Assembly: GCF_000424385.1 (NCBI RefSeq)
Contig: NZ_KE384179.1
Location: forward strand, 37,745 to 101,744
Reading direction: 5' to 3'
DNA: 64,000 nt
Source: Butyrivibrio sp. LC3010
GTDB taxonomy: Bacteria; Bacillota; Clostridia; Lachnospirales; Lachnospiraceae
How positions within the stretch are numbered: the stretch's first letter is position 1; every line of letters starts with the position of its first letter. Under the pieces are notes generated by a model. It searched no databases, was not told the DNA's origin, and worked only from the letters and a program-made list of their open reading frames with translations. Below, one piece after another: positions 9,476 to 18,800 of this stretch. A program made the translations under genes and the position numbers.

Positions 9476-9502
9476 CTCCCCATGACATTATATCATGGGG
9501 AG
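9476..9502 (-). terminator. Rho-independent terminator of the HPr-like gene
   Basis: CTCCCCATGA (9476-9485) and TCATGGGGAG (9493-9502) form a perfect 10-bp stem with a 7-nt loop. Read on the minus strand the hairpin is followed by TGTTTTTAT. It lies about 80 bp after the stop of the HPr-like gene. Confidence 0.8.
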
Positions 9503-9580
9503 CCCGTGTATCAGATAATTATTTATAACGCTTGGCACATAGTGCCGTTTATTTATAACTCACTATCGTCTGTTTAGTAA

Positions 9581-9811
9581 TTAGCAAGCAATTGCATGCT
9601 GACTAAGATATGATTCAAAATCCTGGTTGAATCCACTATATCTAACTGTAAGTGGACAATCGAAGTTGAGCCCAAAGACACCAAGAATGGACTTAGCATC
9701 TACTGTAAAACGATTGTATGAAACGTCAATATCGAAATCGCACTTAGTTGCAGCGTTAACAAAATCCTTTACCTGATTCGGTGTTAATTTGATTATCTTC
9801 TTCATTTCCAT
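9581..9811 (-). CDS. HPr-like protein lacking the phosphoryl-carrier histidine
   Basis: The 76-residue protein matches the HPr fold from its first helix on: VKDFVNAATKCDFDIDV, then FTVDAKSILGVFGLNFD, which aligns with the HPr serine loop (KSIMGV in canonical HPr). Ser41 is thus the equivalent of the HPr-kinase site Ser46. The N-terminal HARPA-type loop with the PTS histidine is missing; the protein starts MEMKKIIKLTPNQ. It therefore cannot carry phosphate in the PTS as HPr does, and may instead be a regulatory relative in the manner of Crh. AAGGAG precedes the start, and a TATAAT box with phased A-tracts lies upstream, suggesting strong expression. Confidence 0.8.
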   Translation of the reverse strand: MEMKKIIKLTPNQVKDFVNAATKCDFDIDVSYNRFTVDAKSILGVFGLNFDCPLTVRYSGFNQDFESYLSQHAIAC

Positions 9812-9837
9812 AGTCTTTTTATCTCCTTACTTTGATG

Positions 9838-9904
9838 ATTATATCTCAAAAATTTGAAAAAATACTGTAGGTTTTCTTATGATTTTCTTAAGATTTTCTT
9901 AAAA
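9838..9904 (-). promoter_or_regulatory. Promoter of the HPr-like gene with three phased 11-bp repeats
   Basis: A TATAAT box (9838-9843 on the minus strand) lies 27 bp before the start codon. At 9872-9904 the plus strand carries three consecutive 11-bp units TTTTCTTATGA, TTTTCTTAAGA and TTTTCTTAAAA. On the minus strand these are A-tracts spaced one helical turn apart just upstream of the -35 region, consistent with an UP element or a curved DNA segment. Confidence 0.5.
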
Positions 9905-10083
9905 CGATTAAGTTTTATTTATTTAGGCAAGTATCAAACTAATTAAATCATGATTAACTAGCAATTTATTAATTTATATTTTAGATTTAAACCAATCTAT
10001 TTATAATTTATTCAATTTTTTTCTTGCGTGATGAAATAAAAAGCGTTTTAATCATAAATATAATTTTAGAGAGGAGCATTGTT

Positions 10084-11094
10084 ATGGAAAATCTTATTAT
10101 TCCCAAGGATTATACATCCGCATTAAATCTCCACGACACGCAGGTAGGAATCAAGACAGTTAAGGACTTTTTTCAGAATACCCTTTCCGAGAACCTTAAC
10201 CTGCTTCGTGTTACAGCGCCTTTATTCGTGGCCCCTGAGTCAGGATTAAATGATAATCTTAATGGTGTTGAACGCCCCGTTGCCTTTGATATTCGTGAAG
10301 AGAATGAGCGCCAGGCGGAAATTGTACATTCTCTTGCTAAATGGAAGCGTTATGCACTTAAAAAGTATGGCTTTAAAACAGGCGAAGGTCTCTATACAGA
10401 TATGAATGCTATTAGAAGAGATGAGATTCCCGATAACATTCACTCCGTATTTGTAGATCAGTGGGACTGGGAAAAAGCGATCCGTAAGGAAGACCGCAAC
10501 TTTGATTTTCTTAAGGATACTGTCCGCACTATATATAAGGTACTTAGAAAAACAGAAAAATATATGTCTATTCAGTATGACTATATTGAAGAAATATTGC
10601 CCCATGATATTTTCTTTATAACCTCCCAGGAGCTTGAAGATATGTATCCGGGCAAATCTCCCAAGGAACGTGAGTATCTGATCACCAAGGAAAAGGGTGC
10701 TGTGTTTATCATGCAGATTGGTGACATTCTCGCTTCAGGAGAAAGACATGACGGTAGAGCTCCGGACTATGATGATTGGGCACTCAACGGTGATATTCTT
10801 GTTTATTATCCTGTTCTTGATATTGCTCTTGAGTTATCTTCCATGGGTATCCGTGTTGATGAGGATTCTCTTAAGACTCAGCTTGAAAAAGCAGGCTGCA
10901 CTGACAGAGCAGAGCTTCCTTTCCAGAAGGCCATTCTTAATAAGGAGCTTCCTTATACCATTGGTGGCGGTATAGGTCAGTCAAGACTCTGCCTTTTCTT
11001 CCTCAGAAAAGCACACATCGGCGAAGTACAATGCTCTCTTTGGGATGAAAAATATACAGACTATGCAAGAGAAAATGGTATTCCTCTTTTGTAA
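10084..11094 (+). CDS. asnA: Aspartate--ammonia ligase (AsnA-type asparagine synthetase)
   Basis: AsnA makes asparagine from aspartate, ammonia and ATP; it is a class II aminoacyl-tRNA synthetase-like enzyme. The 336-residue protein has LRVTAPLFVAPESGLNDNLN near the N-terminus, VFVDQWDWEKAI near residue 120 and the C-terminal TIGGGIGQSRLCLFFL, all typical. I chose ATG 10084 because GAGAGGAG lies 7-8 bp upstream. A longer reading from a TTG at 10024 would overlap the probable promoter (TATAAT at 10059-10064). It stands alone, divergent from the HPr-like gene. Confidence 0.97.
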   Translation: MENLIIPKDYTSALNLHDTQVGIKTVKDFFQNTLSENLNLLRVTAPLFVAPESGLNDNLNGVERPVAFDIREENERQAEIVHSLAKWKRYALKKYGFKTGEGLYTDMNAIRRDEIPDNIHSVFVDQWDWEKAIRKEDRNFDFLKDTVRTIYKVLRKTEKYMSIQYDYIEEILPHDIFFITSQELEDMYPGKSPKEREYLITKEKGAVFIMQIGDILASGERHDGRAPDYDDWALNGDILVYYPVLDIALELSSMGIRVDEDSLKTQLEKAGCTDRAELPFQKAILNKELPYTIGGGIGQSRLCLFFLRKAHIGEVQCSLWDEKYTDYARENGIPLL

Positions 11095-11204
11095 TTTATA
11101 AAAGATGTAACGACAATAATTTTACTCAAAAACAAGTTGACAACATCTAAAAAATGGCATTAAATAAAGTCGAATGAAATTTAAAATATTATTATAATTA
11201 TTTT

Positions 11205-11284
11205 TGCTAGGGGAGCGCTGCTGAGATGATGGTTTTCCATCGACCCTCACTACTTGAACCAGGTAATACTGGCGTAAGGAAGCA
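11205..11284 (+). ncRNA. TPP riboswitch (THI element)
   Basis: The conserved blocks of the thiamine pyrophosphate aptamer are present in order: GGGGAGC at 11210, GCTGAGATGATGG around 11219, GACCCT around 11242, TTGAACC around 11254, and GGTAATACTGGCGTAAGGAA at 11261-11280. TGCT/AGCA at the ends can close P1. It precedes a thiamine transporter gene, which fits its role of shutting off expression when TPP is plentiful. Confidence 0.95.
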
Positions 11285-11320
11285 TTTATCTGATATCACA
11301 TTGTGATTTTGATGAATCCA

Positions 11321-11350
11321 AAACCTCCCTGATGCAAAAAAGGGAGGTTT
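11321..11350 (+). promoter_or_regulatory. Riboswitch expression-platform hairpin that covers the thiT ribosome site
   Basis: AAACCTCCCT (11321-11330) pairs perfectly with AGGGAGGTTT (11341-11350). The 3' arm contains the GGGAGG Shine-Dalgarno site of thiT, 8 bp before its ATG, and is followed by TTATT. The hairpin therefore buries the ribosome site and also resembles a weak intrinsic terminator, so both modes of control are possible. Confidence 0.8.
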
Positions 11351-11355
11351 TTATT

Positions 11356-12051
11356 ATGTCACTTTTCTTAACACAGGTAGAAGATACCTACGAAATCACA
11401 CCGGCTGGTTATGGTCTGTTTGTATTTCTACTGATTGTAGCCCTTGTAGCCGCATGCTTCTTTACCGGAAACGATAAAAAGAATCATTTCTCCGTTAAGC
11501 AGCTTGTATTTGCAGCAATGTCAGTAACTCTTGCAATGATAACCTCTATGATCAAGGTATTCGAAATGCCTATGGGTGGTTCCATCACACTCTTCTCAAT
11601 GTTCTTCATCACATTCATCGGTTATCTTTATGGTCCAAGAGCAGGCCTTACATCCGGAATTGCATACGGTCTTCTGCAGCTTATCATGGGTCCTTACATT
11701 ATAAGCATTCCTCAGCTTATCTGCGATTACATACTTGCCTTTGGTGCTCTTGGTCTTTCAGGATTCTTCAGTAACTCCAAGCACGGAATGATCAAAGGTT
11801 ATGTACTTGGTATTGTTGGAAGACTTGCATTCTCCGTACTTTCAGGCGTAATCTTCTTTGGTCAGTACGCTGCAGACTATGGTATGCATCCTTTCACTTA
11901 CTCTCTTGCATATAATGGTCTTTATATCGGCGCTGAGGGTATCCTTACAATCGTACTTGTCAGCATACCCGCAGTTAAAAACGCCTTTAACAAGATCAAA
12001 TATATGGCAAATGAAAATGATGTCAGAGATAAATTAAAACTCGCATCATAA
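11356..12051 (+). CDS. thiT: Thiamine ECF transporter substrate-binding subunit
   Basis: This 231-residue membrane protein is the S component that binds thiamine for an energy-coupling-factor transporter. It has about six membrane segments. The segment EMPMGGSITLFSMFFITFIG near residue 70 is the hallmark of ThiT/YuaJ. The start at 11356 is preferred over the upstream in-frame ATG at 11332, because 11332 lies in the loop of the regulatory hairpin and the GGGAGG site serves 11356. No ATPase or T subunit is nearby, so the shared ECF module must be encoded elsewhere. The 3' end overlaps addA by 6 bp, tail to tail. Confidence 0.95.
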   Translation: MSLFLTQVEDTYEITPAGYGLFVFLLIVALVAACFFTGNDKKNHFSVKQLVFAAMSVTLAMITSMIKVFEMPMGGSITLFSMFFITFIGYLYGPRAGLTSGIAYGLLQLIMGPYIISIPQLICDYILAFGALGLSGFFSNSKHGMIKGYVLGIVGRLAFSVLSGVIFFGQYAADYGMHPFTYSLAYNGLYIGAEGILTIVLVSIPAVKNAFNKIKYMANENDVRDKLKLAS

Positions 12052-15000
12052 AGCAATTGTTTCACCAAGGGTGAAGGAGTAGATAATTCTCTCCTTCACC
12101 TTTTTTTGTGTAATTCTCTCAAGGGCCTTCTGATAGTAGTCAAGCTGAACCCTGTATTTATCTGCAAGCTCACCTGCAGTCTTTACTTTATCTGTCTTAT
12201 AGTCAAGAAGGACAATATTATCGCCCTCTTCAAACCATACGTCTATTATTCCCTGAATAAGAACAAGCTCACTCTCAGGGAATTTCGTATTAACTTCATC
12301 CGCGTTTATCCCCATCATAAAAGGAGACTCCCTGTGCAGCTTACCAAGCTCCATAGCTCTCTTCATCCTTGAACCGACTTCACTGTTACAAAAGCCAAGA
12401 ATATCCTCATTGTTTACACTCCTATGGGCACCCTCAGGTATCTTCCCTGCTTCCTCCATTTGCTTTATCCATGAAGTAAGATCTGAAACAGCCTCATCAA
12501 TATTTGTATCCTCACTGCCATATAAAAGCTCCATGACTCTATGATAAATAGTACCTCTTGCAGCACCGTAGGCCTTTTTCTCAGTGTTGTCGATAAAGCC
12601 CGGAACAATCTCTTTTTCAGGAATAAGCTCATAGGAAGGCTCATTCTTTTCCTCAAGCCTTGCCTTTTTAAGCTCTGTAACGGTAGTTTTTACATAAAGA
12701 TCTTCATAGTCCACAAAGGCATATTTATAACTGAACCTGTTCTCAAATTTCTCAATAAGCTCTTTCTCGGAAGAAGCTGCATTTGAAGTAAGTGCATTGA
12801 GTCTTACTTTTGCAGTTACCTCATCAGTTATTTTTTCGGCTGTAAGTTCATCCATTGACACAAGCCTGAACGAGAATGGGACCACATCTTCTTCAATCTT
12901 ATTGCAGTCAACCTCCATCTGTCTGCAAAGTTCTTCAAACCGTGGATGTCTTGCCAATGCCATAAGCACAAGCTCCTGATATGTGCTTGCAGAATTCCTA
13001 AGATAATACGGTAAAAGATACGGCTGTTCCGACTCGGCTGCTACCCTGTTCCTATAACTCATCAGCTTTTGCAGCTTACCATTAAACTCACTTTCTGCAA
13101 CATTCTCTCCTATGTCAGCTTTAACCTGGCCTGTCATAATGAGCTTATCCTTGGCTCTTGTCATGGCAACATAAAGAATACGCATCTCCTCCCCAAGGAT
13201 ATCTGTCTTCATAAGGTCACTCATTACGCTTTTTCTGAGAGTTTTGTATTTTACTCTGTGTTCAAGATCCATTGCATTTGAGCCAATACCCATGTCCACA
13301 TCAAGGACTACGGACCTATTGGTATCCATATAATTAAACTTCTTGGACATACCTGATAAAAATACAATAGGGAACTCAAGTCCTTTACTCTTATGAATAC
13401 TCATAATTCTGACTACATCTGCATTTTCATCCAGTATATTTGCTTCGCCATAGTCAACCTCATATTTCTCAAGCTGTTCTATGTATCTGACAAAATGGAA
13501 TACTCCGCTAAAGCTTGTTCTTTCATAGTCCGATGCCTTCTCGCAGAGCATATTAAGGTTTGCGAGGCGCTTGGATCCACCGGGAAGTGAAGCGCAGTAT
13601 TCCCCATAATGTGTATCATCCAGAATACGCCTTATAAGCTCATTTACGGGAAGATATTCGGCCTTTACCCTATATTCCTCAATAAATGCCACAAAGCTTT
13701 GAATTTTGCCGCAGAGCCTGTCATCTATAAGTTCCCGCTCTGAATCATCCAGACACCTTTTAAGGATGCCGTAAAAGCTATTATCTGCAAAAGAATCCTT
13801 TTCGACACTTCTGTCATATGCTTTGATAAGTGCAAGCTCATCATCGGAAAATCCCCCTATCGCTGAGTGCATAACACTGACAAGTGCCACATCCTGTCTG
13901 GGATTATCAAGTATCCGCAAAAAATTCAAAAGTGTCACAACTTCTACGGCTGAAAAGTATCCTGTCCTTGACTCAACATAAGCAGGAATTCCTCTGCTCT
14001 CCAGCGTCTTCTTAAATACATCATCCGAACCTTTAGGGCTTCTTAAGAGTATGACGATATCTCCATATCTTACAGGTCTTAGCTGCTTATCCTCACCTGT
14101 GACCACACCATCCTTCATAAGCTCGGAAATCCTGGCAGCAATCATTTCTGCCTCAATTTCCTTTGCCTCATCAGAAGATGATGATTTTATATCGGCAAAC
14201 ATGAATTCCGTTGCAAATATTTCTTTCTGATCATCATTTGGCTCCGGAAACTCCCCACCGGTTACAAGTCTGGCATCCTCGTTATAGCTTACTCCTCCAA
14301 GGTCCTCACCCATTATCTGTTCGAAAATGTAATTTACGCCGTCAAGGACCTCACTTCTGCTTCTAAAATTATTATGCAGGGATATTTTTCGTTTATCATC
14401 ACCCTCATTCCAGGAGTAATCCTTCATTTTCTTCATGAAAATATCAGGTCTTGCCAGTCTGAATTTATAGATACTCTGCTTTACATCTCCCACCATGAAT
14501 CTGTTATAGATGCCATCTGATTCACCTGAAACAGCAGATAATAGTATCTCCTGAACCATATTTGAGTCCTGATACTCATCAATCATCACTTCTTCATAGT
14601 AGTCACGGTACTGTTTTGCACCGCCTTTAAGTATTATCTCAAGAGCAAGATGCTCCATATCGCCAAAATCGATAATACCCTTCTCGCGCTTTTTTTCATC
14701 GAATTTCTCTTTGAAGCTTATAGCCAGCTCTGCCAGAGTTTTCACGGGTTTGCTGGCAAGCTCCATATGACTGCAGATAGTTTTCTTATCCTCAGCAAAG
14801 TATTGCGATGCAAGCTTTCCAAGAAGCTTCTTTGACTTTTCTCTTAGATCTTTTGCCAGCTCACGCTTGTCTGTATTTACAGATTCATCCTTCTTACTTG
14901 GAAGTCTTTTAAAATTAATCCCTAATACTGCAGCTCTCAGATCATCAAAACTCTTATCCTTATAATTCTGCAGCCCCTGTATCTGATCCAGTTCTTCCTC

Positions 15001-15741
15001 AAGCAAATCCCCATAAAAATACGGGCCATCGGGTTCATTAGCGATTGCAAGGGATTTGGAAGTGTATTCCACACATTCTTCGATGGCATTTGCAAACTGT
15101 TCCTTTGCCTTCCTGACAAATTCTGCCTCCTCAAAGCTCTCAGCATCTATAAGATAATCGTCAGCACGCTGTGAAAGCCATTCCTCAGGAAATGGCATAC
15201 TCATGGCGTATCCATAAAGCTTTAAGATATATTCCTCCACATCTCTGTCGCTGCTGCCTGTAGCGAAATACTCCATACAATTAGTAAAATCCGGATCACC
15301 CTCTTCATATTTTTCTTCCAGAAGTTCTTCGAGCACATCCGCCTTAAGAAGCCTCATCTCTCCCTCATCTCCAACTCTGTAGGAAGGGTCAAGGTCTATG
15401 TCATTAAAATTATTCTTAATAATATATTGGCAAAAAGAATCTATGGTGGTTATCTGCGCACCATGAACAAGAGTCTCCTGCCTTTGGAGATGTGTATTAG
15501 TCGGATCCTCTGCCAGCTTTTTCTGTATTGCCTGCAGAATCTTCTCCTTCATCTGCGCTGCTGCTGCCTTCGTAAAGGTAACCACAAGAAGCTTGTCTAT
15601 ATCTATAGGATTATCCCCGGTGATACGCTGAATTATGCGCTCAACCAGTACTGTGGTCTTTCCTGAGCCGGCTGCCGCAGATACCAATACATTTGAATTC
15701 CTTGCATCTATTACTGATTGTTGTTCAGTGGTAAAACCCAT
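12046..15741 (-). CDS. addA: AddAB helicase-nuclease subunit A
   Basis: AddA is the UvrD-like helicase and one nuclease of the AddAB complex that resects double-strand breaks for RecA. The 1231-residue protein begins with the Q motif and Walker A (EQQSVIDARNSNVLVSAAAG, then SGKT). VMIDEYQDSN is the helicase Walker B region and VRIMSIHKSKGLEFPIVFL a late helicase motif. The C-terminal nuclease signature is GIIDVWFEEGDNIVLLDYKT. Its length is normal for Firmicute AddA. It follows addB by 120 bp on the same strand, and its last codons contain the thiT terminator. Confidence 0.97.
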   Translation of the reverse strand: MGFTTEQQSVIDARNSNVLVSAAAGSGKTTVLVERIIQRITGDNPIDIDKLLVVTFTKAAAAQMKEKILQAIQKKLAEDPTNTHLQRQETLVHGAQITTIDSFCQYIIKNNFNDIDLDPSYRVGDEGEMRLLKADVLEELLEEKYEEGDPDFTNCMEYFATGSSDRDVEEYILKLYGYAMSMPFPEEWLSQRADDYLIDAESFEEAEFVRKAKEQFANAIEECVEYTSKSLAIANEPDGPYFYGDLLEEELDQIQGLQNYKDKSFDDLRAAVLGINFKRLPSKKDESVNTDKRELAKDLREKSKKLLGKLASQYFAEDKKTICSHMELASKPVKTLAELAISFKEKFDEKKREKGIIDFGDMEHLALEIILKGGAKQYRDYYEEVMIDEYQDSNMVQEILLSAVSGESDGIYNRFMVGDVKQSIYKFRLARPDIFMKKMKDYSWNEGDDKRKISLHNNFRSRSEVLDGVNYIFEQIMGEDLGGVSYNEDARLVTGGEFPEPNDDQKEIFATEFMFADIKSSSSDEAKEIEAEMIAARISELMKDGVVTGEDKQLRPVRYGDIVILLRSPKGSDDVFKKTLESRGIPAYVESRTGYFSAVEVVTLLNFLRILDNPRQDVALVSVMHSAIGGFSDDELALIKAYDRSVEKDSFADNSFYGILKRCLDDSERELIDDRLCGKIQSFVAFIEEYRVKAEYLPVNELIRRILDDTHYGEYCASLPGGSKRLANLNMLCEKASDYERTSFSGVFHFVRYIEQLEKYEVDYGEANILDENADVVRIMSIHKSKGLEFPIVFLSGMSKKFNYMDTNRSVVLDVDMGIGSNAMDLEHRVKYKTLRKSVMSDLMKTDILGEEMRILYVAMTRAKDKLIMTGQVKADIGENVAESEFNGKLQKLMSYRNRVAAESEQPYLLPYYLRNSASTYQELVLMALARHPRFEELCRQMEVDCNKIEEDVVPFSFRLVSMDELTAEKITDEVTAKVRLNALTSNAASSEKELIEKFENRFSYKYAFVDYEDLYVKTTVTELKKARLEEKNEPSYELIPEKEIVPGFIDNTEKKAYGAARGTIYHRVMELLYGSEDTNIDEAVSDLTSWIKQMEEAGKIPEGAHRSVNNEDILGFCNSEVGSRMKRAMELGKLHRESPFMMGINADEVNTKFPESELVLIQGIIDVWFEEGDNIVLLDYKTDKVKTAGELADKYRVQLDYYQKALERITQKKVKERIIYSFTLGETIAL
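12070..12107 (+). terminator. Terminator of thiT, inside the 3' coding end of addA
   Basis: GGTGAAGGAG (12070-12079) and CTCCTTCACC (12091-12100) form a perfect 10-bp stem followed by seven T residues on the plus strand. The hairpin is therefore oriented for thiT although it lies within the addA coding sequence. Confidence 0.85.
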
Positions 15742-15817
15742 CTTTATATCCTCATCTTAGTGTTTTGTCCGGATGACAATTTGTCTAATTACTTGTTTGA
15801 TTCTCAATATACGTAGT

Positions 15818-15855
15818 CATCTTCTATCGCTGTAGCCATCTTCTATCGCCGTAGC
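15818..15855. repeat. Tandem 19-bp duplication between addB and addA
   Basis: CATCTTCTATCGCTGTAGC is followed at once by CATCTTCTATCGCCGTAGC, with one difference. It lies in the 120-bp addB-addA gap and has no obvious role. Confidence 0.7.
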
Positions 15856-15861
15856 ACAGCT

Positions 15862-18800
15862 TTAATTATCCTGCTTTATAAGCCTTAAAATCTCATCATC
15901 CTTCATGGCCGTAAGCTTCCTCTTTGAATATCCCGGAACAGACTCATCATAGCCGCAGATTGATTTAAACCTGCAGAATTCACAAGCTGTCCTTTCCTTC
16001 ATTTCATAGGGGTTAACCTCAATGTCCCCCTTCATTATCTTCTGTCCGCTTCTCTTAATGAGCTTTGTAACGTAATTCGATACTTCTTCAAAGTCTTCAG
16101 CAGGCATTACATCCGAAGCACTCTTAAAAGCACCATCCTTCTTAAATGCCACAGATATTACGTCTGATGCCTCACCGGCCTCCTTGTCGATAAGATCAAC
16201 AATATGCCGATCCTCCTGCACAAGACCTCGCATACACAAGGCTTTGCGTATTCTTGCATTTATCTCCTCATCCGTATTATCTTTTGCCACATCATCTCCA
16301 TCAAGAACTGGATCAGTCAGATGGTAGTACAGGACTGCCGCGGGAACTATCTCCTTCCCGGCGCTCTCTGCCTCTGCCATTCCTCTTGCTACATTCATGT
16401 ACATGACAAGCTGAAGCTGCAGACCATAATATAATGCGCAAAGGTCAAATTTCTTATTGCCGGATTTAAAATCTATTACCTTCAGGTAGACATGATCCGC
16501 ATCCTCGTAGGTATCAATCCTGTCTATACGGCCTGTGAGCCTCATCTTCTGGAGTATTCTTCCCTTTTCATCCTCTGTAAGACTAATATTTATGGCATCG
16601 ATCTCACCTGCTTCATCAAAAGAGGTCTCCATGCTCTTAGGTGTGAAATATCCCTTATTCAACTGATACTGCAGAGTATCAATACTTCTCAGAAGTATCC
16701 TCTTTATCCTCTGCATCAGAAATTCATTGCGCTTACTGCTCTCTAATATATTGCCGTTATAACCTGTCGTAAAATCCTTCAGTGCTTCATCTAAAAGTCT
16801 CTCACCCTGCTCCCTGTCAAAGTCATTCCAGGTAAGATTCTCCTCTTTAAGCTTTTTGGAGAAGACCTCCAAAGCGCCGTGAAAAACAGTACCAAGATCG
16901 GAGGAATCAAAAGAAAACTCCTCTCTCTCATCCAGCTTAAGTCCATACTGAAGGAAATGAGCATAGGAACATTGAGCATATTTCTCAAGTCTCGATACCG
17001 AATTCCTCAGATAGTTACTGTACAAAAGAGCCGCTATACTCTCAGAAAGCGCCTTGTGCTCATAGCCAAAGCCTGCTGCCTCAACCATCTTAGTAAGTCT
17101 TCTCATTTCATCCTCTGAGCCGCATTCCCGAAGTGAATGATAGAGTGCCGTAAATGCTCTCTCTTCCGCATCATCCATATAGCCTCTGGAATATTCCTGA
17201 ATATGAGCCGCCACAAAGTCCATGGCATTTCTCTCAGTTTGCAGAATGCCGCTTTGCACGCTCCTGTCATAGCGCTCATAAGTAACATCCGGGAACAGAG
17301 CTTTTATCTTCCCGATAAGATATGCAGGTCTGATACTCTTGCCGTCATTATCAATGTGAGCATAAGACAGATAGAGCTTATCCGAAGGCTTCGTCAGATT
17401 CATATAAAGATACAGTCGCTGGATATACATTTGCTGTCTGGGGGTGGGGGCCAGCTCTATATCCGTAAGTGAATCCGAAAGAAACTGTCTCTCAATGTCG
17501 GAAATGATACCACCTGTTCCTGCGGACTTGGGAATAAGATCATCATTTACTCCCAGGAAGAAGAGCGTCTTTACCTCTGTAAGTCTCGTTCTCTCGATAT
17601 CTCCGACCACAATGCGGTCTACGCTCTGAGGTATTGTACCAATCTCGATATCGCCAAAGCCCACATCAAGTATCTCTGCATATTCCTTCCAGGTCAGCTT
17701 CTCATCACCCATAAGAGCAGTAACCTGCTCCAAAAGTGATATGACCCTGCGGAAAATGACATCATATTCCTTGGCCCTTATTGCGTCACTCTGCTCCTTA
17801 AATATCTTCTCAAACTCAGTTATCTTATCCTGAGCATTTATTCCTACAAGGAAACCATAAAGAGCTTTGGAATAATCCAGCACTGTTCCTCCCTCTGCCT
17901 CAAATAGCGGAGCAAGCGAGTTTACAGTCTTTTCTCTGAGTCCATTTATTTCATCAAGGTACTGTTTTTTCTGCTCTTCAAATATAACATTCTCGCTGTC
18001 CTTTAATCCGGACACTTCAGGTTTCCTCATTATTTTTGAGGGAATCATACTAAAGGCACTCTCCCAGCCCTTCCTTCCGCGGATACCGAGTGCTCTCACA
18101 TAGTTCTCCAGCTTATCTGTTTCCTCTCCGGATAGCGGTGCAAGTCCGCTTCTTAGATAATGGAAAACAGCTTCATAACTATAACGTGTTGTCACCACAA
18201 GAAGCGCACTTCTTATGGCTTCTATCAGTGGATTAAGCTTTATTTTTCCATTCTGATCAAGATAAACCGGTATATCATATTTTTCCGCCTCAGTCATAAC
18301 TGCAGCAGCATACCTGTCCAGGCTTCCGCAGACTATAGCAAAATCCCTGTATAACGTCCCTTCATTTTTACGGATAAGACTGCGGATTTTTGAAAATACA
18401 AACTGCACTTCCTCTGTGACATTATCGGCTTCCAGAATCCTTATTCTCTCACATGCTTCCTTTGTTTCACCGCCATTATCTTTACCGGCTGAATATTTCT
18501 CATTCCCATATCTGAAAAGATGTTTTTCCAAAAACGCCAGCTCAGGATTAGCGGCATGCCTTCCAAATTCGCCATTTATCAGCACTTTTGCATGATTATT
18601 GCTGTAATACTCTGCCCACCTGTCAAAATCCGGTACCATTGCAGGATCAACGCTTTTTTCATTTTCGTATTCAATGCAAAGAAGATCATGAACAGTTTTC
18701 CTAGTGAGTAGAAAAAGATCCTGCTCCGCACTTTTATCATAAGCAAATGGATCCTCACCCTGTCCTATGGTACAGGTAAAAATGACCTCAGATGCAGACT

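Noticed and set aside
10024..10083. Earlier TTG start for asnA
   Set aside because: It adds 20 residues without a ribosome site and overlaps a TATAAT box, whereas GAGAGGAG fits ATG 10084.
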